10,100 bases of DNA from Chloroflexota bacterium (GTDB taxonomy: Bacteria > Chloroflexota > Anaerolineae > Anaerolineales > Villigracilaceae): contig JAMDBC010000111.1 of assembly GCA_023484185.1 (NCBI GenBank), positions 1 through 10,100 on the forward strand, written 5' to 3'. The notes below the pieces were generated by a model. The model searched no databases. It saw only the letters and a program-made list of their open reading frames with translations, and was not told the DNA's origin. The position numbers and the translations under genes were made by a program. This document shows positions 1 through 7,131 of this stretch, piece by piece; position 1 is the first letter of the stretch, and every line of letters starts with the position of its first letter.

Positions 1-1758
1 GTGATCGAATTCTATTCGCTATTTTACAACGAACCTGTTGGCAAAAGAATCATTCGCGTTTGTACCGACCAAGCCTGCGCGCTTAAAGGCGGGGATGGAC
101 TCCTGAATCGTCTTTGTTCTCATCACGGGCTCGGACCGGGTCAGACGACCCCGGACCGGACTCTGACCATCGAGGCAAGTCCATGCCTTGGGCTTTGCGA
201 ACAGGCCCCTGCAGTTTGGACGATGGACGGTGGACGATGGACGGTGGGGGATGGCTCTTCCGAAAGCGACCGTCCACAGTCTATGGTCTATGGTCAAACG
301 CGTTTGCTGACGGCAAATTGCGGCGATGGCACAACCTCCCTTGCGAAATACGGAGAATACTCCGCGTTGCAGAAAACGCTGGGGATGAAACGCGAAGAAG
401 TAATTAACGAGATCAAGGCTTCCGGTCTGGTTGGACGCGGCGGCGCAGCTTTCCCGACCGGAGTCAAATGGGAAGGCGCGGCCAAGGCCGAAGGCGATCA
501 GAAATATGTTGTCTGCAATGCCGATGAGTCTGAGCCGGGTACGTTCAAAGATCGCGTGCTTCTGCTTGATGATCCGCACCGTATTATCGAGGGCATGTGC
601 ATCGCCGCGTATGCGATTGGCGCGAGCCGGGGATACATATACTTACGCGGAGAATATCCGTACATTTTGCCAGTGCTTGAAACCGCGTTGAGTGAAGCCA
701 GAGACGCGGGATATTTGAACGAAGATTTTGATATTGAAATCCGCCTCGGCGCCGGTGCCTATATTTGTGGCGAGGAGACCGCGCTGTTTGAGTCCATCGA
801 AGGGAAGCGCGGCCTCCCGCGCGTGAAGCCGCCTTTCCCAACGACAAATGGCCTGTTTAATCAGCCGACTGTTATCAACAACGTAGAAACTCTTTGCAAT
901 GTGCCTTTGATCATTAACAAAAACGCGGCAGGTTATCGCCAGATCGGCACGGAAAGATCCCCGGGGTCCAAACTATTCTGTGTTTCCGGTGATGTAGGCG
1001 AACCCGGCGTTTATGAAGTTCCATTCGGCGTGACGCTGCGGGAAATGCTTGAGATGGCCGGGGGCGTGGCTGACAGGAAAAAACTCCAGGCTGTTTTATT
1101 TGGCGGCGCGGCGGGCGCGTTTGCAACGTCGGCGCATCTGGATGTGAAGTTGACCTTCGAAGATCTGCGCGCGGCGGGGCTGCCGCTTGGTTCGGGCGTG
1201 GTGCTGGTCTTTGATGAGACGCGTGATTTGCGCGACGTTCTCAAACGTCTCGGTCATTTCTTTGCGCATGAGTCGTGCGGAAAATGTTATCCGTGTCAGA
1301 TGGGTACGCAACGACAGAAGGAAATTCTCAGCCGCATTGCAGATGGCAAAACTTTGGATGGCGATATCGAACGCCTGCAGGATGTTGGCTGGACGATGAC
1401 GGACGCGAGTCTGTGCGGCCTGGGTCAGACGGCGGCCAGCGCGGTGTTATCCGCGATGAGGCTGTGGCCGGAGATGTTTGAAGTTCGAAAGCCTGCCCTG
1501 AGCAAAGCCGAAGGGTTGGAAAGTTTGAAAGTTGCAGGTGCAAAGAAAAAAGATGAAAGCGCCGCCCTGCCGAAGGTCTCGAAGGGAGGAAAGAAGAAGG
1601 AAGCGAAAAGCGCAGCGAAAAACGTAAAACGCAAAACGAACACAGCGAAGAAAGCCGTGAAGAAAGCGGAAGTTAAAAAGAAAACCGCGCCAAAGAAACC
1701 AGCGAAGTCAAAGACTTCCAAGCCAAAAGCAAAGAAGACTTCGGTAAAGAAAAAATAA
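1..1758 (+). CDS. nuoF: NuoE/NuoF-type NADH:acceptor subunit of formate dehydrogenase (5' partial)
   Basis: Likely the NAD(H)-binding, FMN-carrying diaphorase subunit that exchanges electrons between NAD(P)H and the formate dehydrogenase. The N-terminus is the end of a NuoE-like thioredoxin-fold [2Fe-2S] domain with C21, C26, C62 and C66 (CX4C...CX3C). The NuoF domain follows: glycine-rich FMN motif [10 protein letters not shown] (145-154), nucleotide-binding region [14 protein letters not shown] and [11 protein letters not shown], then the [4Fe-4S] ligands C426, C429, C432 and C472. The opening GTG aligns with an internal valine of NuoE (V-x-x-FYS-x-F...PVGK), so the frame very probably continues upstream and the gene is truncated by the window. 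Two oddities: the NuoE/NuoF linker (about 73-100) is made of short tandem repeats, and residues 515-585 form a Lys/Ala-rich tail (30 Lys in 71 residues) not expected in NuoF. The next gene starts 102 bp later, with a repeat between. The family call is firm. Assignment to FDH rather than complex I rests on the neighbours. Confidence 0.9.
   Translation: MIEFYSLFYNEPVGKRIIRVCTDQACALKGGDGLLNRLCSHHGLGPGQTTPDRTLTIEASPCLGLCEQAPAVWTMDGGRWTVGDGSSESDRPQSMVYGQTRLLTANCGDGTTSLAKYGEYSALQKTLGMKREEVINEIKASGLVGRGGAAFPTGVKWEGAAKAEGDQKYVVCNADESEPGTFKDRVLLLDDPHRIIEGMCIAAYAIGASRGYIYLRGEYPYILPVLETALSEARDAGYLNEDFDIEIRLGAGAYICGEETALFESIEGKRGLPRVKPPFPTTNGLFNQPTVINNVETLCNVPLIINKNAAGYRQIGTERSPGSKLFCVSGDVGEPGVYEVPFGVTLREMLEMAGGVADRKKLQAVLFGGAAGAFATSAHLDVKLTFEDLRAAGLPLGSGVVLVFDETRDLRDVLKRLGHFFAHESCGKCYPCQMGTQRQKEILSRIADGKTLDGDIERLQDVGWTMTDASLCGLGQTAASAVLSAMRLWPEMFEVRKPALSKAEGLESLKVAGAKKKDESAALPKVSKGGKKKEAKSAAKNVKRKTNTAKKAVKKAEVKKKTAPKKPAKSKTSKPKAKKTSVKKK
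217..295. repeat. Short tandem/inverted repeat cluster inside the NuoE/NuoF linker
   Basis: A 14-bp unit, TGGACGATGGACGG, is perfectly repeated at 217-230 and 231-244. A 7-bp unit CTATGGT is repeated at 281-287 and 288-294. GTGGACG (230-236) is an inverted match of CGTCCAC (271-277), so the whole stretch could fold as a hairpin. It codes for low-complexity linker residues (about 73-100) between the NuoE-like and NuoF-like domains, which looks like an in-frame repeat insertion. Similar GGACGATGGACGGT strings recur as dispersed repeats in some Chloroflexota genomes; this is recollection, not a search. Confidence 0.7.
1492..1533. repeat. Dispersed-repeat-like insertion at the NuoF / Lys-tail junction
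   Basis: CCCTGAGCAAAGCCGAAGGG (1496-1515) is an imperfect palindrome with CCCT/AGGG ends. It resembles the widespread CCCTGAGC...GAAGGG dispersed repeat, which in translation gives recurring 'PALSKAEG'-like peptides, as here. It is followed by GAAAGTT repeated at 1519-1525 and 1527-1533. The stretch encodes residues around 498-511, just after the NuoF fold ends and just before the Lys-rich tail. The family assignment is from memory of the motif. Confidence 0.6.
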
Positions 1759-1845
1759 TGTTGTTACGAGGGAGTGTAGCGACCGAAGTAATCTCAAGTA
1801 ACATTCAAACATGGGATTGCTTCGCAAAAGGCGCTCGCAATGACA
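1759..1845. repeat. Imperfect inverted repeat filling the intergenic gap
   Basis: The gap between the NuoF-like gene and the next gene is almost entirely an imperfect hairpin. The left arm starts TGTTGTTACGAG (1759-1770) and contains GACCGAAGTAATCTC. The right arm, GGGATTGCTTCGC to CTCGCAATGACA (1813-1845), reads in reverse complement as TGTCATTGCGAG...GCGAAGCAATCCC. The two arms are recognisably the same sequence with substitutions and small indels. This matches the common 'TGTCATTGCGAGCGAAGCGAAGCAATCCC' type of dispersed bacterial repeat. It could act as an mRNA hairpin between the two cistrons. Confidence 0.65.
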
Positions 1846-1860
1846 TAGCTTAGAGGCAAT

Positions 1861-2568
1861 ATGACTGAAAACGTAAACCTGACAATTGATGGGCAGCAAG
1901 TCTCTGTTGAGCGGGATTCAACTTTATTGAAAGCCGCGCAACAGATTGGCATTGATATTCCCACCATTTGCTTCCACGAAGCGACCACATCCAACGCGCT
2001 GTGCAGGATTTGTGTGGTCGAGATCGAGGGGCAGAGGCTTCTTCAACCGGCGTGCGTTGTCAAGGCAGCGGAAGGCATGCAGGTCCAGACCAGAAGCGAG
2101 AAGGTGGTACGAACGCGTCGAACTATTTTGGAAATGCTCGCCTCTACCATGGACTTGTCCGACGCGCCCGAAATCCAGGTCATGCTGTACGAGTATGGCG
2201 CATCATCGCGTCGTTTTCCCGATGCCGAGCGCCGCGAGTCGGAAGTCAAGGATGACAACCCGATGTACGTGCGCGATTATTCGAAATGCCTGTTGTGTTG
2301 GCGCTGTGTTCAAGTCTGCGCCGAGGACGCACAATACACATTCGCGATCAACTTCGACGGGCGCGGCTTTGAAACGCAGATCGGCACCTTCTTCGACAAG
2401 ACTATTCCCGAAACGACCTGCGTGCTATGCGGACAATGCGTTGGTGTTTGTCCCACAGGCGCGCTCAAGCCCAAGCGCGAGTTCATGCTGGAGCAGGGGA
2501 TGAGTCCGCAGGAGATCAGTGTGATGAATACTGGAAGAAGGAAACGTGCCGCAGATAAACGCGGATGA
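1861..2568 (+). CDS. HoxU/NuoG-N-terminal-like ferredoxin subunit of formate dehydrogenase
   Basis: A 235-aa electron-transfer subunit that should wire the NuoF-like diaphorase to the FDH catalytic subunit. It corresponds to the N-terminal Fe-S part of FdsA/NuoG carried as a separate protein. Residues 5-75 form a plant-type [2Fe-2S] domain with C37, C48, C51 and C65. Residues about 135-205 form a two-cluster ferredoxin: C143-X2-C146-X2-C149-X3-C153, and C187-X2-C190-X2-C193-X3-C197-P. The His/Cys-rich [4Fe-4S] segment normally between them (HX3CX2CX5C) is absent; 66-142 contains no Cys. ATG at 1861 has GAGG at 1853-1856 with a short 4-nt spacer and matches the domain start. The C-terminal residues and the TGA stop lie within a dispersed inverted repeat (2548-2611), so the native C-terminus was probably altered. 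It reads in the same direction as the FDH genes, 60 bp before the next start. Confidence 0.88.
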   Translation: MTENVNLTIDGQQVSVERDSTLLKAAQQIGIDIPTICFHEATTSNALCRICVVEIEGQRLLQPACVVKAAEGMQVQTRSEKVVRTRRTILEMLASTMDLSDAPEIQVMLYEYGASSRRFPDAERRESEVKDDNPMYVRDYSKCLLCWRCVQVCAEDAQYTFAINFDGRGFETQIGTFFDKTIPETTCVLCGQCVGVCPTGALKPKREFMLEQGMSPQEISVMNTGRRKRAADKRG

Positions 2569-2611
2569 ACGCAGATTGAAAAATCCGTGTTTATCTGTGT
2601 TCATCTGTGGC
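2548..2611. repeat. Inverted repeat overlapping a stop codon and the intergenic gap
   Basis: Two 30-bp arms, 2548-2577 and 2582-2611, are inverted copies of each other with 23 of 30 positions matching; all seven mismatches are G/A transitions. The spacer is 4 bp. Arm 2 read in reverse is GCCACAGATGAACACAGATA..., a well-known kind of dispersed hairpin repeat. The element supplies the last residues and the TGA (2566-2568) of the upstream gene and ends just before the AGGAG of the next one. Confidence 0.8.
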
Positions 2612-2617
2612 TGTCTT

Positions 2618-2622
2618 AGGAG
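2618..2622 (+). promoter_or_regulatory. Ribosome binding site deciding the fdhF(Sec) start
   Basis: AGGAG lies 6 nt before ATG 2629. An alternative TTG at 2623 directly abuts this motif with no spacing, so ATG 2629 is the better start. Confidence 0.8.
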
Positions 2623-2628
2623 TTGCAT

Positions 2629-4722
2629 ATGATTAAGCCTGACCGTATTGTTTCAACCACCTGCCCTTACTGTGGCGTTGGATGCAATTTACATTTGCAT
2701 ATCAAAGACGATACTATTTTCAAAGTAACCTCGCCATTTGACGCGCCCGTCAATCACGGAAACCTGTGCGTGAAGGGGCGCTTCGGTGTGGATTTTGTGC
2801 ATTCCAAAGACCGCTTGACGCAGCCGCTCATGCGCGTGGACGGCAAACTTCAGCCTGCTGAATGGGATCAGGCCCTCAGCCATGCCGCCGACCGTTTGCG
2901 CGGCATCCGCGATCAATACGGTCCCGACGCGATTGGCTTTCTTGTGTCCGCCAAATGCACGAATGAAGAAAATTATTTATTACAAAAGATCGCGCGTGGG
3001 ATCATTGGCACCAACAACATTGACCACTGCGCGCGTCTCTGACACAGCAGTTCTGTGGCCGGTCTGGCCGCGACACTGGGTTCGGGTGCAATGACCAATT
3101 CCATTGGCGATATTCATTTTGCTGAGGTTCTGCTTGTCACCGGCAGTAACACGACCGAAGCGCATCCCGTCATCAGCCTCGAAATGAAAAACGCCGTCCG
3201 TAGACATGGCGCAAAATTGATCCTGATCGACCCACGCGAGATCGAGCTGGCGGATTTTGCGATTCTGCATCTGTGCCCGCGCTCCGGTACGGATGTGGCC
3301 GTGCTGAATGCGATGGCGCACGTCATCATCACGGAGAATTGGACGAGACAGGATTTTATTGAAGCGCGCACCGAAAATTTTTCCGCGCTGGATGAGGCCG
3401 TAAAGGAATGTACGCCGCAATGGGCCGAAGATATTTCCGGCGTCCCTGCGGATATGATCATCGAAGCTGCGCGAGTCTACAGTCATGCGGGAAGCGCCGC
3501 TATTTTCTGGGCGATGGGAATTACTCAATCGTCTCATGGCGTGGACAATGTGCAGGCGCTTGCCAATCTGGCTTTGCTCAGTGGAAATTTTGGCCGTCCC
3601 GGCACCGGCGTAAATCCTTTACGCGGCCAGAATAATGTTCAAGGCGCGTGTGACATGGGCGGCCTGCCGAATGTGCTGACCGGTTATCAGTCCGTGACCG
3701 ATGCGGCGGTACGCGCAAAGTTTGAGCAGGCCTGGCAAACGTCCGCGCCGCTTCCGGCCAAAGCCGGGCTGACCGTCACAGAGTTGATGAATGGTGCGCT
3801 GGATGGGCGCGTGAAGGCTTTATACATCCTCGGTGAAAACCCTTTCCTTTCCGATCCGAACATGCACCATGTTGAAGCCGCGCTGAAGGCGCTGGAGTTC
3901 ATCGCCATTCAGGATATTTTCCTGAACGAGACTGCCCAACTTGCGGATGTGGTTTTGCCGGGTGTGAGTTTCGCGGAGAAGGAAGGCACGTACACCAACA
4001 CCGAGCGGCGTATCCAACGCGTTTATCCGGCTCTTCCGATACGTGGCGCGGCGCGGCGTGATTTGGATATTATCTGCGATCTTGGTCGACACTTGAGTCA
4101 AGCTGGCAGTACGCAAAAAATTTCCAGTGCGGTTCATTCGGTCACGGATTGGAATTATGCGGACGCCTCCGCGGCGTGGGACGAGATCGCTTGTTTGACT
4201 CCCACAATGACCGGCATCTCTTATGCGCGCCTGGAACGAGGCGGGATTCAATGGCCCTGTCCCACTTTCGATCATCCCGGGACCCCGATTCTGCACCGCG
4301 ACAAATTTACGCGCGGCCTCGGACGGTTTACTCCGCTTACTTTCCGCGAACCGGTGGAAAATCCCGACGAAGAATATCCGTTCGTGCTTAACACCGGACG
4401 CATCCTTCAACACTGGCATGGCGGCACGATGAGCCGCCGTTCGAAAGGATTGAATGAGCTTGTACCACAAGGGGAGATCGAGATCAACCAGGCCGATGGC
4501 GAAGGACTTGGAATTTCCACGGGCGAATGGATCCGTGTCTCATCCCGACGCGGTTCGGTCACCGGTCTTGCCCGTTTGACGGATCGCCTGCCGCGCGGCA
4601 TGGTCTTTATGACCTTCCATTTTGTTGAGACTCCCGCCAACGCCTTGACCGGTGACGCAGTCGACCCGGTCGCGAAAATCCCGGAATATAAAGTCAGCGC
4701 GGTGCAAATAGAGAAAGTGTAA
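2629..4722 (+). CDS. fdhF: Selenocysteine-containing formate dehydrogenase catalytic subunit (TGA 3040-3042 = Sec138)
   Basis: Catalytic subunit for formate oxidation / CO2 reduction, binding bis-MGD Mo or W. Read through TGA, the product is 697 residues, close to E. coli FdhF (715). The N-terminal [4Fe-4S] site is C12, C15, C19 and C47, with the conserved Lys (K49) after the fourth Cys. The TGA falls in CARL-U-HSSSVAGL, the exact context of the FdhF catalytic Sec (E. coli CARV-U-HGPSVAG), followed by the conserved His. A SECIS-like hairpin follows. Downstream are MGITQSSHGVDN, NPLRGQNNVQGACDMG with the conserved active-site Arg, and the C-terminal molybdopterin-dinucleotide domain (FVLNTGR...HWHGGTMSRRS, from about residue 584). 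The frame is intact on both sides of the TGA, which argues against a nonsense mutation. An automatic caller would split it into 2629-3042 and 3055-4722. The Cys paralogue follows 54 bp later. Confidence 0.93.
3040..3072 (+). promoter_or_regulatory. Sec codon (UGA) plus bacterial SECIS-like hairpin
   Basis: UGA at 3040-3042 is followed by a hairpin pairing 3054-3060 with 3066-3072 (GGCC/GGCC core plus G-C and G-U pairs) and a GGUCU loop (3061-3065). From memory of E. coli fdhF, the loop GGUCU there also begins 18 nt after the UGA, and the spacing here is exactly 18 nt. Loop GG/U and this spacing are what SelB recognises. Part of the similarity is forced by coding for Gly-Leu, but the stem is independent support. 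Confidence 0.8.
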
Positions 4723-4764
4723 AATTAGAAAATAAACGCTTTAGTGTTCACGGTTTAATGTTTT

Positions 4765-4769
4765 GGAGG
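4765..4769 (+). promoter_or_regulatory. Ribosome binding site of the Cys-type fdh gene
   Basis: GGAGG lies 7 nt before ATG 4777, an optimal spacing that fixes the start. No clear promoter is visible in the 54-bp gap, so the gene is probably co-transcribed with the Sec gene. Confidence 0.75.
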
Positions 4770-4776
4770 CACGAAG

Positions 4777-6993
4777 ATGAAAGCAGATCGTATCGTCACC
4801 ACCACCTGTCCGTACTGCGGCGTAGGTTGTAATTTGGAGTTATACGTTAAGGATGATTTCATCTTCAAAGTCACCTCGCCTTTTGATTCGCCGGTCAATC
4901 ACGGAAACTTATGCGTCAAAGGACGCTTTGGTTATGATTACATCTATCATCCCAAGCGCATCACAACTCCATTAGTCAGACGATATTTGCTGGAAGGAAA
5001 AACGGGAATCGTAAATCGGGATTCGGATTTCGTGAATCGTGGGAGCAAAACCCCAACTCCCGAATCCCAATTCCCGACTCACGACTACGATTGGGTCGAA
5101 ACAGATTGGGACGCCGCTCTCACCATCGTTGCCGATAAACTTGTTGAAATCTACAACCGTGACGGCGCGGATGCGATGGCGGTCTACTGCTGCGCCAAAG
5201 CCACCAACGAAGACAATTACCTGCTGCAAAAAATGTTCCGCGCCATCTTCCGCACCAACAACGTTGACCACTGCACGCGTCTATGTCATGCTGGTTCAGT
5301 CGTTGCACTCCAACAAGCCGTTGGTTCTTCTGCTATGAGTAACACGGCTTCGCAGGTGATCCAAAATGATGTCTTCATCGTGACTGGCTCGAACACCAGC
5401 GAGAACCATCCAATCATTTCACTTCAAATGAAGGAAGCCGTCGAGAAGCATGGTGCAAAGATGATCGTGATTGACCCGCGCCGCATTGATCTGGTGGATT
5501 TCGCCGAGATGTGGCTGCCGCTCAAACCCGGTACGAACGTGCCTGTCTTTACGGCCATGGCTTATGTGATGGTCGAGGAGAACCTCGTCAATCATGATTT
5601 CATCAACGACCGCACCGAAGGCTATACTGAGTTTCTGGCCTCGCTCGAAAAGTTCACGCCCGAATATGCCGAGAGGTTATCCAGCGTGCCCGCCGAAGAT
5701 ATTCGTAAGGCGGCGCGTCTGTATGCCAACGCAAAGAACGGGGCCATTTATTGGGGCATGGGTATCTCGCAACTTTCGCACGGCACGGCCTCTGCGCTTG
5801 CGTTAATTCATCTCGCATTCCTCACAGGCCACATCGGACGCGATGGCACGGGGCTTAATCCCTTGCGCGGACAGAACAACGTGCAGGGCGCCAGCGACAT
5901 GGGAGCAATGCCTTTTCACTATCCCGGCTACATGCGCGTCGACAATGACGACAACGCCGCAAAATGGGAACAGGCCTGGAATATCGAGTCAGGTGGTTTG
6001 AGCCGCAAGCTCGGTTTGACCGCCACCGAAATTTTGAGTCACGCACACGAAGGCGGCGTGCGCGCGCTCTACATCATGGGCGAGAACCCGATGATGTCCG
6101 AGCCGAATTTGAACGAGACGCGCAAGCATATGCAGCAGCTTGAATTCCTCGTTGCCCAGGATATTTTCATCAACGAGTCCGGCGCCTTTGCGGATGTCTT
6201 CCTGCCCGCCACTCCCTTTGCCGAAAAAGATGGGACATTCTCCAACACCGACCGACGCGTGCAGCGTGTGCGGATGGCTCAACCTCCACGCGGACAATCG
6301 CGGCCCGACTGGCAGATCATCTGTGATCTGGCGCCTCGCATCGAATCCCGGCTTGGGCGGGCTACCGCTAAATGGGATTATTCCAACCCCGAACAGATCC
6401 TGCGCGAGATGGCGAGCGTCAATAAGGATTATGCGGGCATCACCTACGAGCGCATCGAAAAGGTCGGACTGCAATATCCCGTGCTGGATATGAATCATCT
6501 TGGCACACCGACTCTCTTCAAAGGCACTTTCCCACGCGGACGCGGCAAGTTCACGCCGCTCGATTATGTCCCCGTGATGGAAGAGGCCGACGATGAATAT
6601 CCATTCATCCTGACCACCGGACGATTGCTCGAACACTGGCACGGCGGCACGATGACTCGCAACTCCGCGCTCAATGAGATCTATCCCGAAGCGCGCGTCG
6701 AAATGAATCCCGCCGACGCCGAAATGCACGGCATCCGCAACGGCGACCCGGTCAAGGTTCAGAGCAGACGCGGCGAGATCGTGGTGCGCGCAACAGTCAC
6801 TGAAAAGACAACAGTCGGCGTGGTATTCCTGCCGTGGCATTTCGCCGAAGCCGCCGGTAATTTATTAACCAACGACGCGCTAGACCCGCAAGCGTTGATT
6901 CCTGAATTCAAGGCTTGCGCGGTGCAGGTGTTCCCTGCACGCGAAGATGAGTTACCAAATCCAAATGTGATGTTGAGGAGAGGAAGATACTGA
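4777..6993 (+). CDS. fdhF: Cysteine-type formate dehydrogenase catalytic subunit
   Basis: A 738-aa molybdopterin FDH catalytic subunit, paralogous to the Sec enzyme just upstream. The [4Fe-4S] ligands are C11, C14, C18 and C46, with K48. The catalytic position is cysteine: C170 (TGT 5284-5286) in CTRL-C-HAGSV, in place of Sec. Also present are MGISQLSHGTAS, NPLRGQNNVQGASDMG with the conserved Arg, and the C-terminal FILTTGR...HWHGGTMTRNS dinucleotide-binding domain. It has a C-terminal extension ending RRGRY that the Sec enzyme lacks. Relative to the Sec enzyme there is a net insertion of 33 codons around residues 70-104. This segment is low-complexity and repeat-derived, lying between PLVRR and DWVETDWDAAL. 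A Sec/Cys FDH pair usually lets the cell keep FDH activity when selenium is short; that role is inferred. Transcription probably ends at the hairpin 5 bp after the stop. Confidence 0.92.
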   Translation: MKADRIVTTTCPYCGVGCNLELYVKDDFIFKVTSPFDSPVNHGNLCVKGRFGYDYIYHPKRITTPLVRRYLLEGKTGIVNRDSDFVNRGSKTPTPESQFPTHDYDWVETDWDAALTIVADKLVEIYNRDGADAMAVYCCAKATNEDNYLLQKMFRAIFRTNNVDHCTRLCHAGSVVALQQAVGSSAMSNTASQVIQNDVFIVTGSNTSENHPIISLQMKEAVEKHGAKMIVIDPRRIDLVDFAEMWLPLKPGTNVPVFTAMAYVMVEENLVNHDFINDRTEGYTEFLASLEKFTPEYAERLSSVPAEDIRKAARLYANAKNGAIYWGMGISQLSHGTASALALIHLAFLTGHIGRDGTGLNPLRGQNNVQGASDMGAMPFHYPGYMRVDNDDNAAKWEQAWNIESGGLSRKLGLTATEILSHAHEGGVRALYIMGENPMMSEPNLNETRKHMQQLEFLVAQDIFINESGAFADVFLPATPFAEKDGTFSNTDRRVQRVRMAQPPRGQSRPDWQIICDLAPRIESRLGRATAKWDYSNPEQILREMASVNKDYAGITYERIEKVGLQYPVLDMNHLGTPTLFKGTFPRGRGKFTPLDYVPVMEEADDEYPFILTTGRLLEHWHGGTMTRNSALNEIYPEARVEMNPADAEMHGIRNGDPVKVQSRRGEIVVRATVTEKTTVGVVFLPWHFAEAAGNLLTNDALDPQALIPEFKACAVQVFPAREDELPNPNVMLRRGRY
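5003..5076. repeat. Hairpin repeat inserted in frame in the Cys-type FDH gene
   Basis: Nested inverted repeats: GGGATTCGG (5018-5026) pairs with CCGAATCCC (5060-5068), and CGGGAAT (5003-5009) pairs with ATTCCCG (5070-5076). The stretch is rich in related strings such as AATCG, GGGATTCGG and CTCCCGAATCCC. It encodes the extra residues (about 75-104) missing from the neighbouring Sec paralogue, so it is best read as a small repeat element carried in frame. Confidence 0.7.
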
Positions 6994-6998
6994 AAATG

Positions 6999-7031
6999 AG
7001 ACTTCCGAAGTTTCCGAAACTTCGGAAGTCT
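6999..7031 (+). terminator. Rho-independent-type terminator of the FDH operon
   Basis: A perfect 15-bp inverted repeat: AGACTTCCGAAGTTT (6999-7013), loop CCG, AAACTTCGGAAGTCT (7017-7031), running into a short T stretch. It starts 5 bp after the fdh stop codon. The symmetric stem could also be a dispersed repeat; the related core CTTCCGAAG recurs at 7846-7854. Confidence 0.75.
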
Positions 7032-7038
7032 TTGATTA

Positions 7039-7047
7039 TGCTATACT
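7039..7047 (+). promoter_or_regulatory. Extended -10 promoter of the toxin-antitoxin pair
   Basis: TGCTATACT matches an extended -10 element (TGN followed by TATAAT-like TATACT at 7042-7047), directly after the operon terminator. No good -35 is visible, which extended -10 promoters can tolerate. The predicted transcript start is near 7054. Confidence 0.55.
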
Positions 7048-7131
7048 TTGGAAATGAAGAAAGCAAATTCTTTCAAGCCTCGAAAGGTGCGCGAAGCGAA
7101 GACCAAGTATCGCGTTGGCAAGGAGTCAGAC

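Noticed and set aside
1..3. GTG as the true start of the NuoE/NuoF-like gene
   Set aside because: It aligns with an internal valine of the NuoE fold (before FYS), and the usual N-terminal helical part is missing, so the frame most likely continues upstream.
217..295. Possible start of a CRISPR-like or VNTR array
   Set aside because: Only two adjacent 14-bp copies and two 7-bp copies exist, with no spacers, and they are read through as part of the NuoE/NuoF protein.
1946..2503. 185-codon plus-strand open frame in another frame
   Set aside because: It overlaps the ferredoxin subunit, whose cysteine motifs show the true frame.
2623..3042. Stand-alone 139-codon protein beginning at TTG 2623 and ending at TGA 3040-3042
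   Set aside because: It ends exactly at the catalytic Sec position of FdhF, with the rest of the enzyme following in the same frame. TTG 2623 also abuts the AGGAG, leaving no room for initiation.
3820..4470. 216-codon minus-strand open frame
   Set aside because: It is antisense to the conserved C-terminal part of the Sec-type FDH, with no family features.
3055..4722. Separate gene starting after the TGA
   Set aside because: It lacks a ribosome binding site, and its first residues are the continuation of the FDH active-site motif, so it is the second part of the selenoprotein.
5989..6840. Long open frame of 283 codons on the minus strand
   Set aside because: It lies fully antisense to well-conserved FDH coding sequence and has no recognisable domain. 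Such frames arise from the codon bias of the sense gene.
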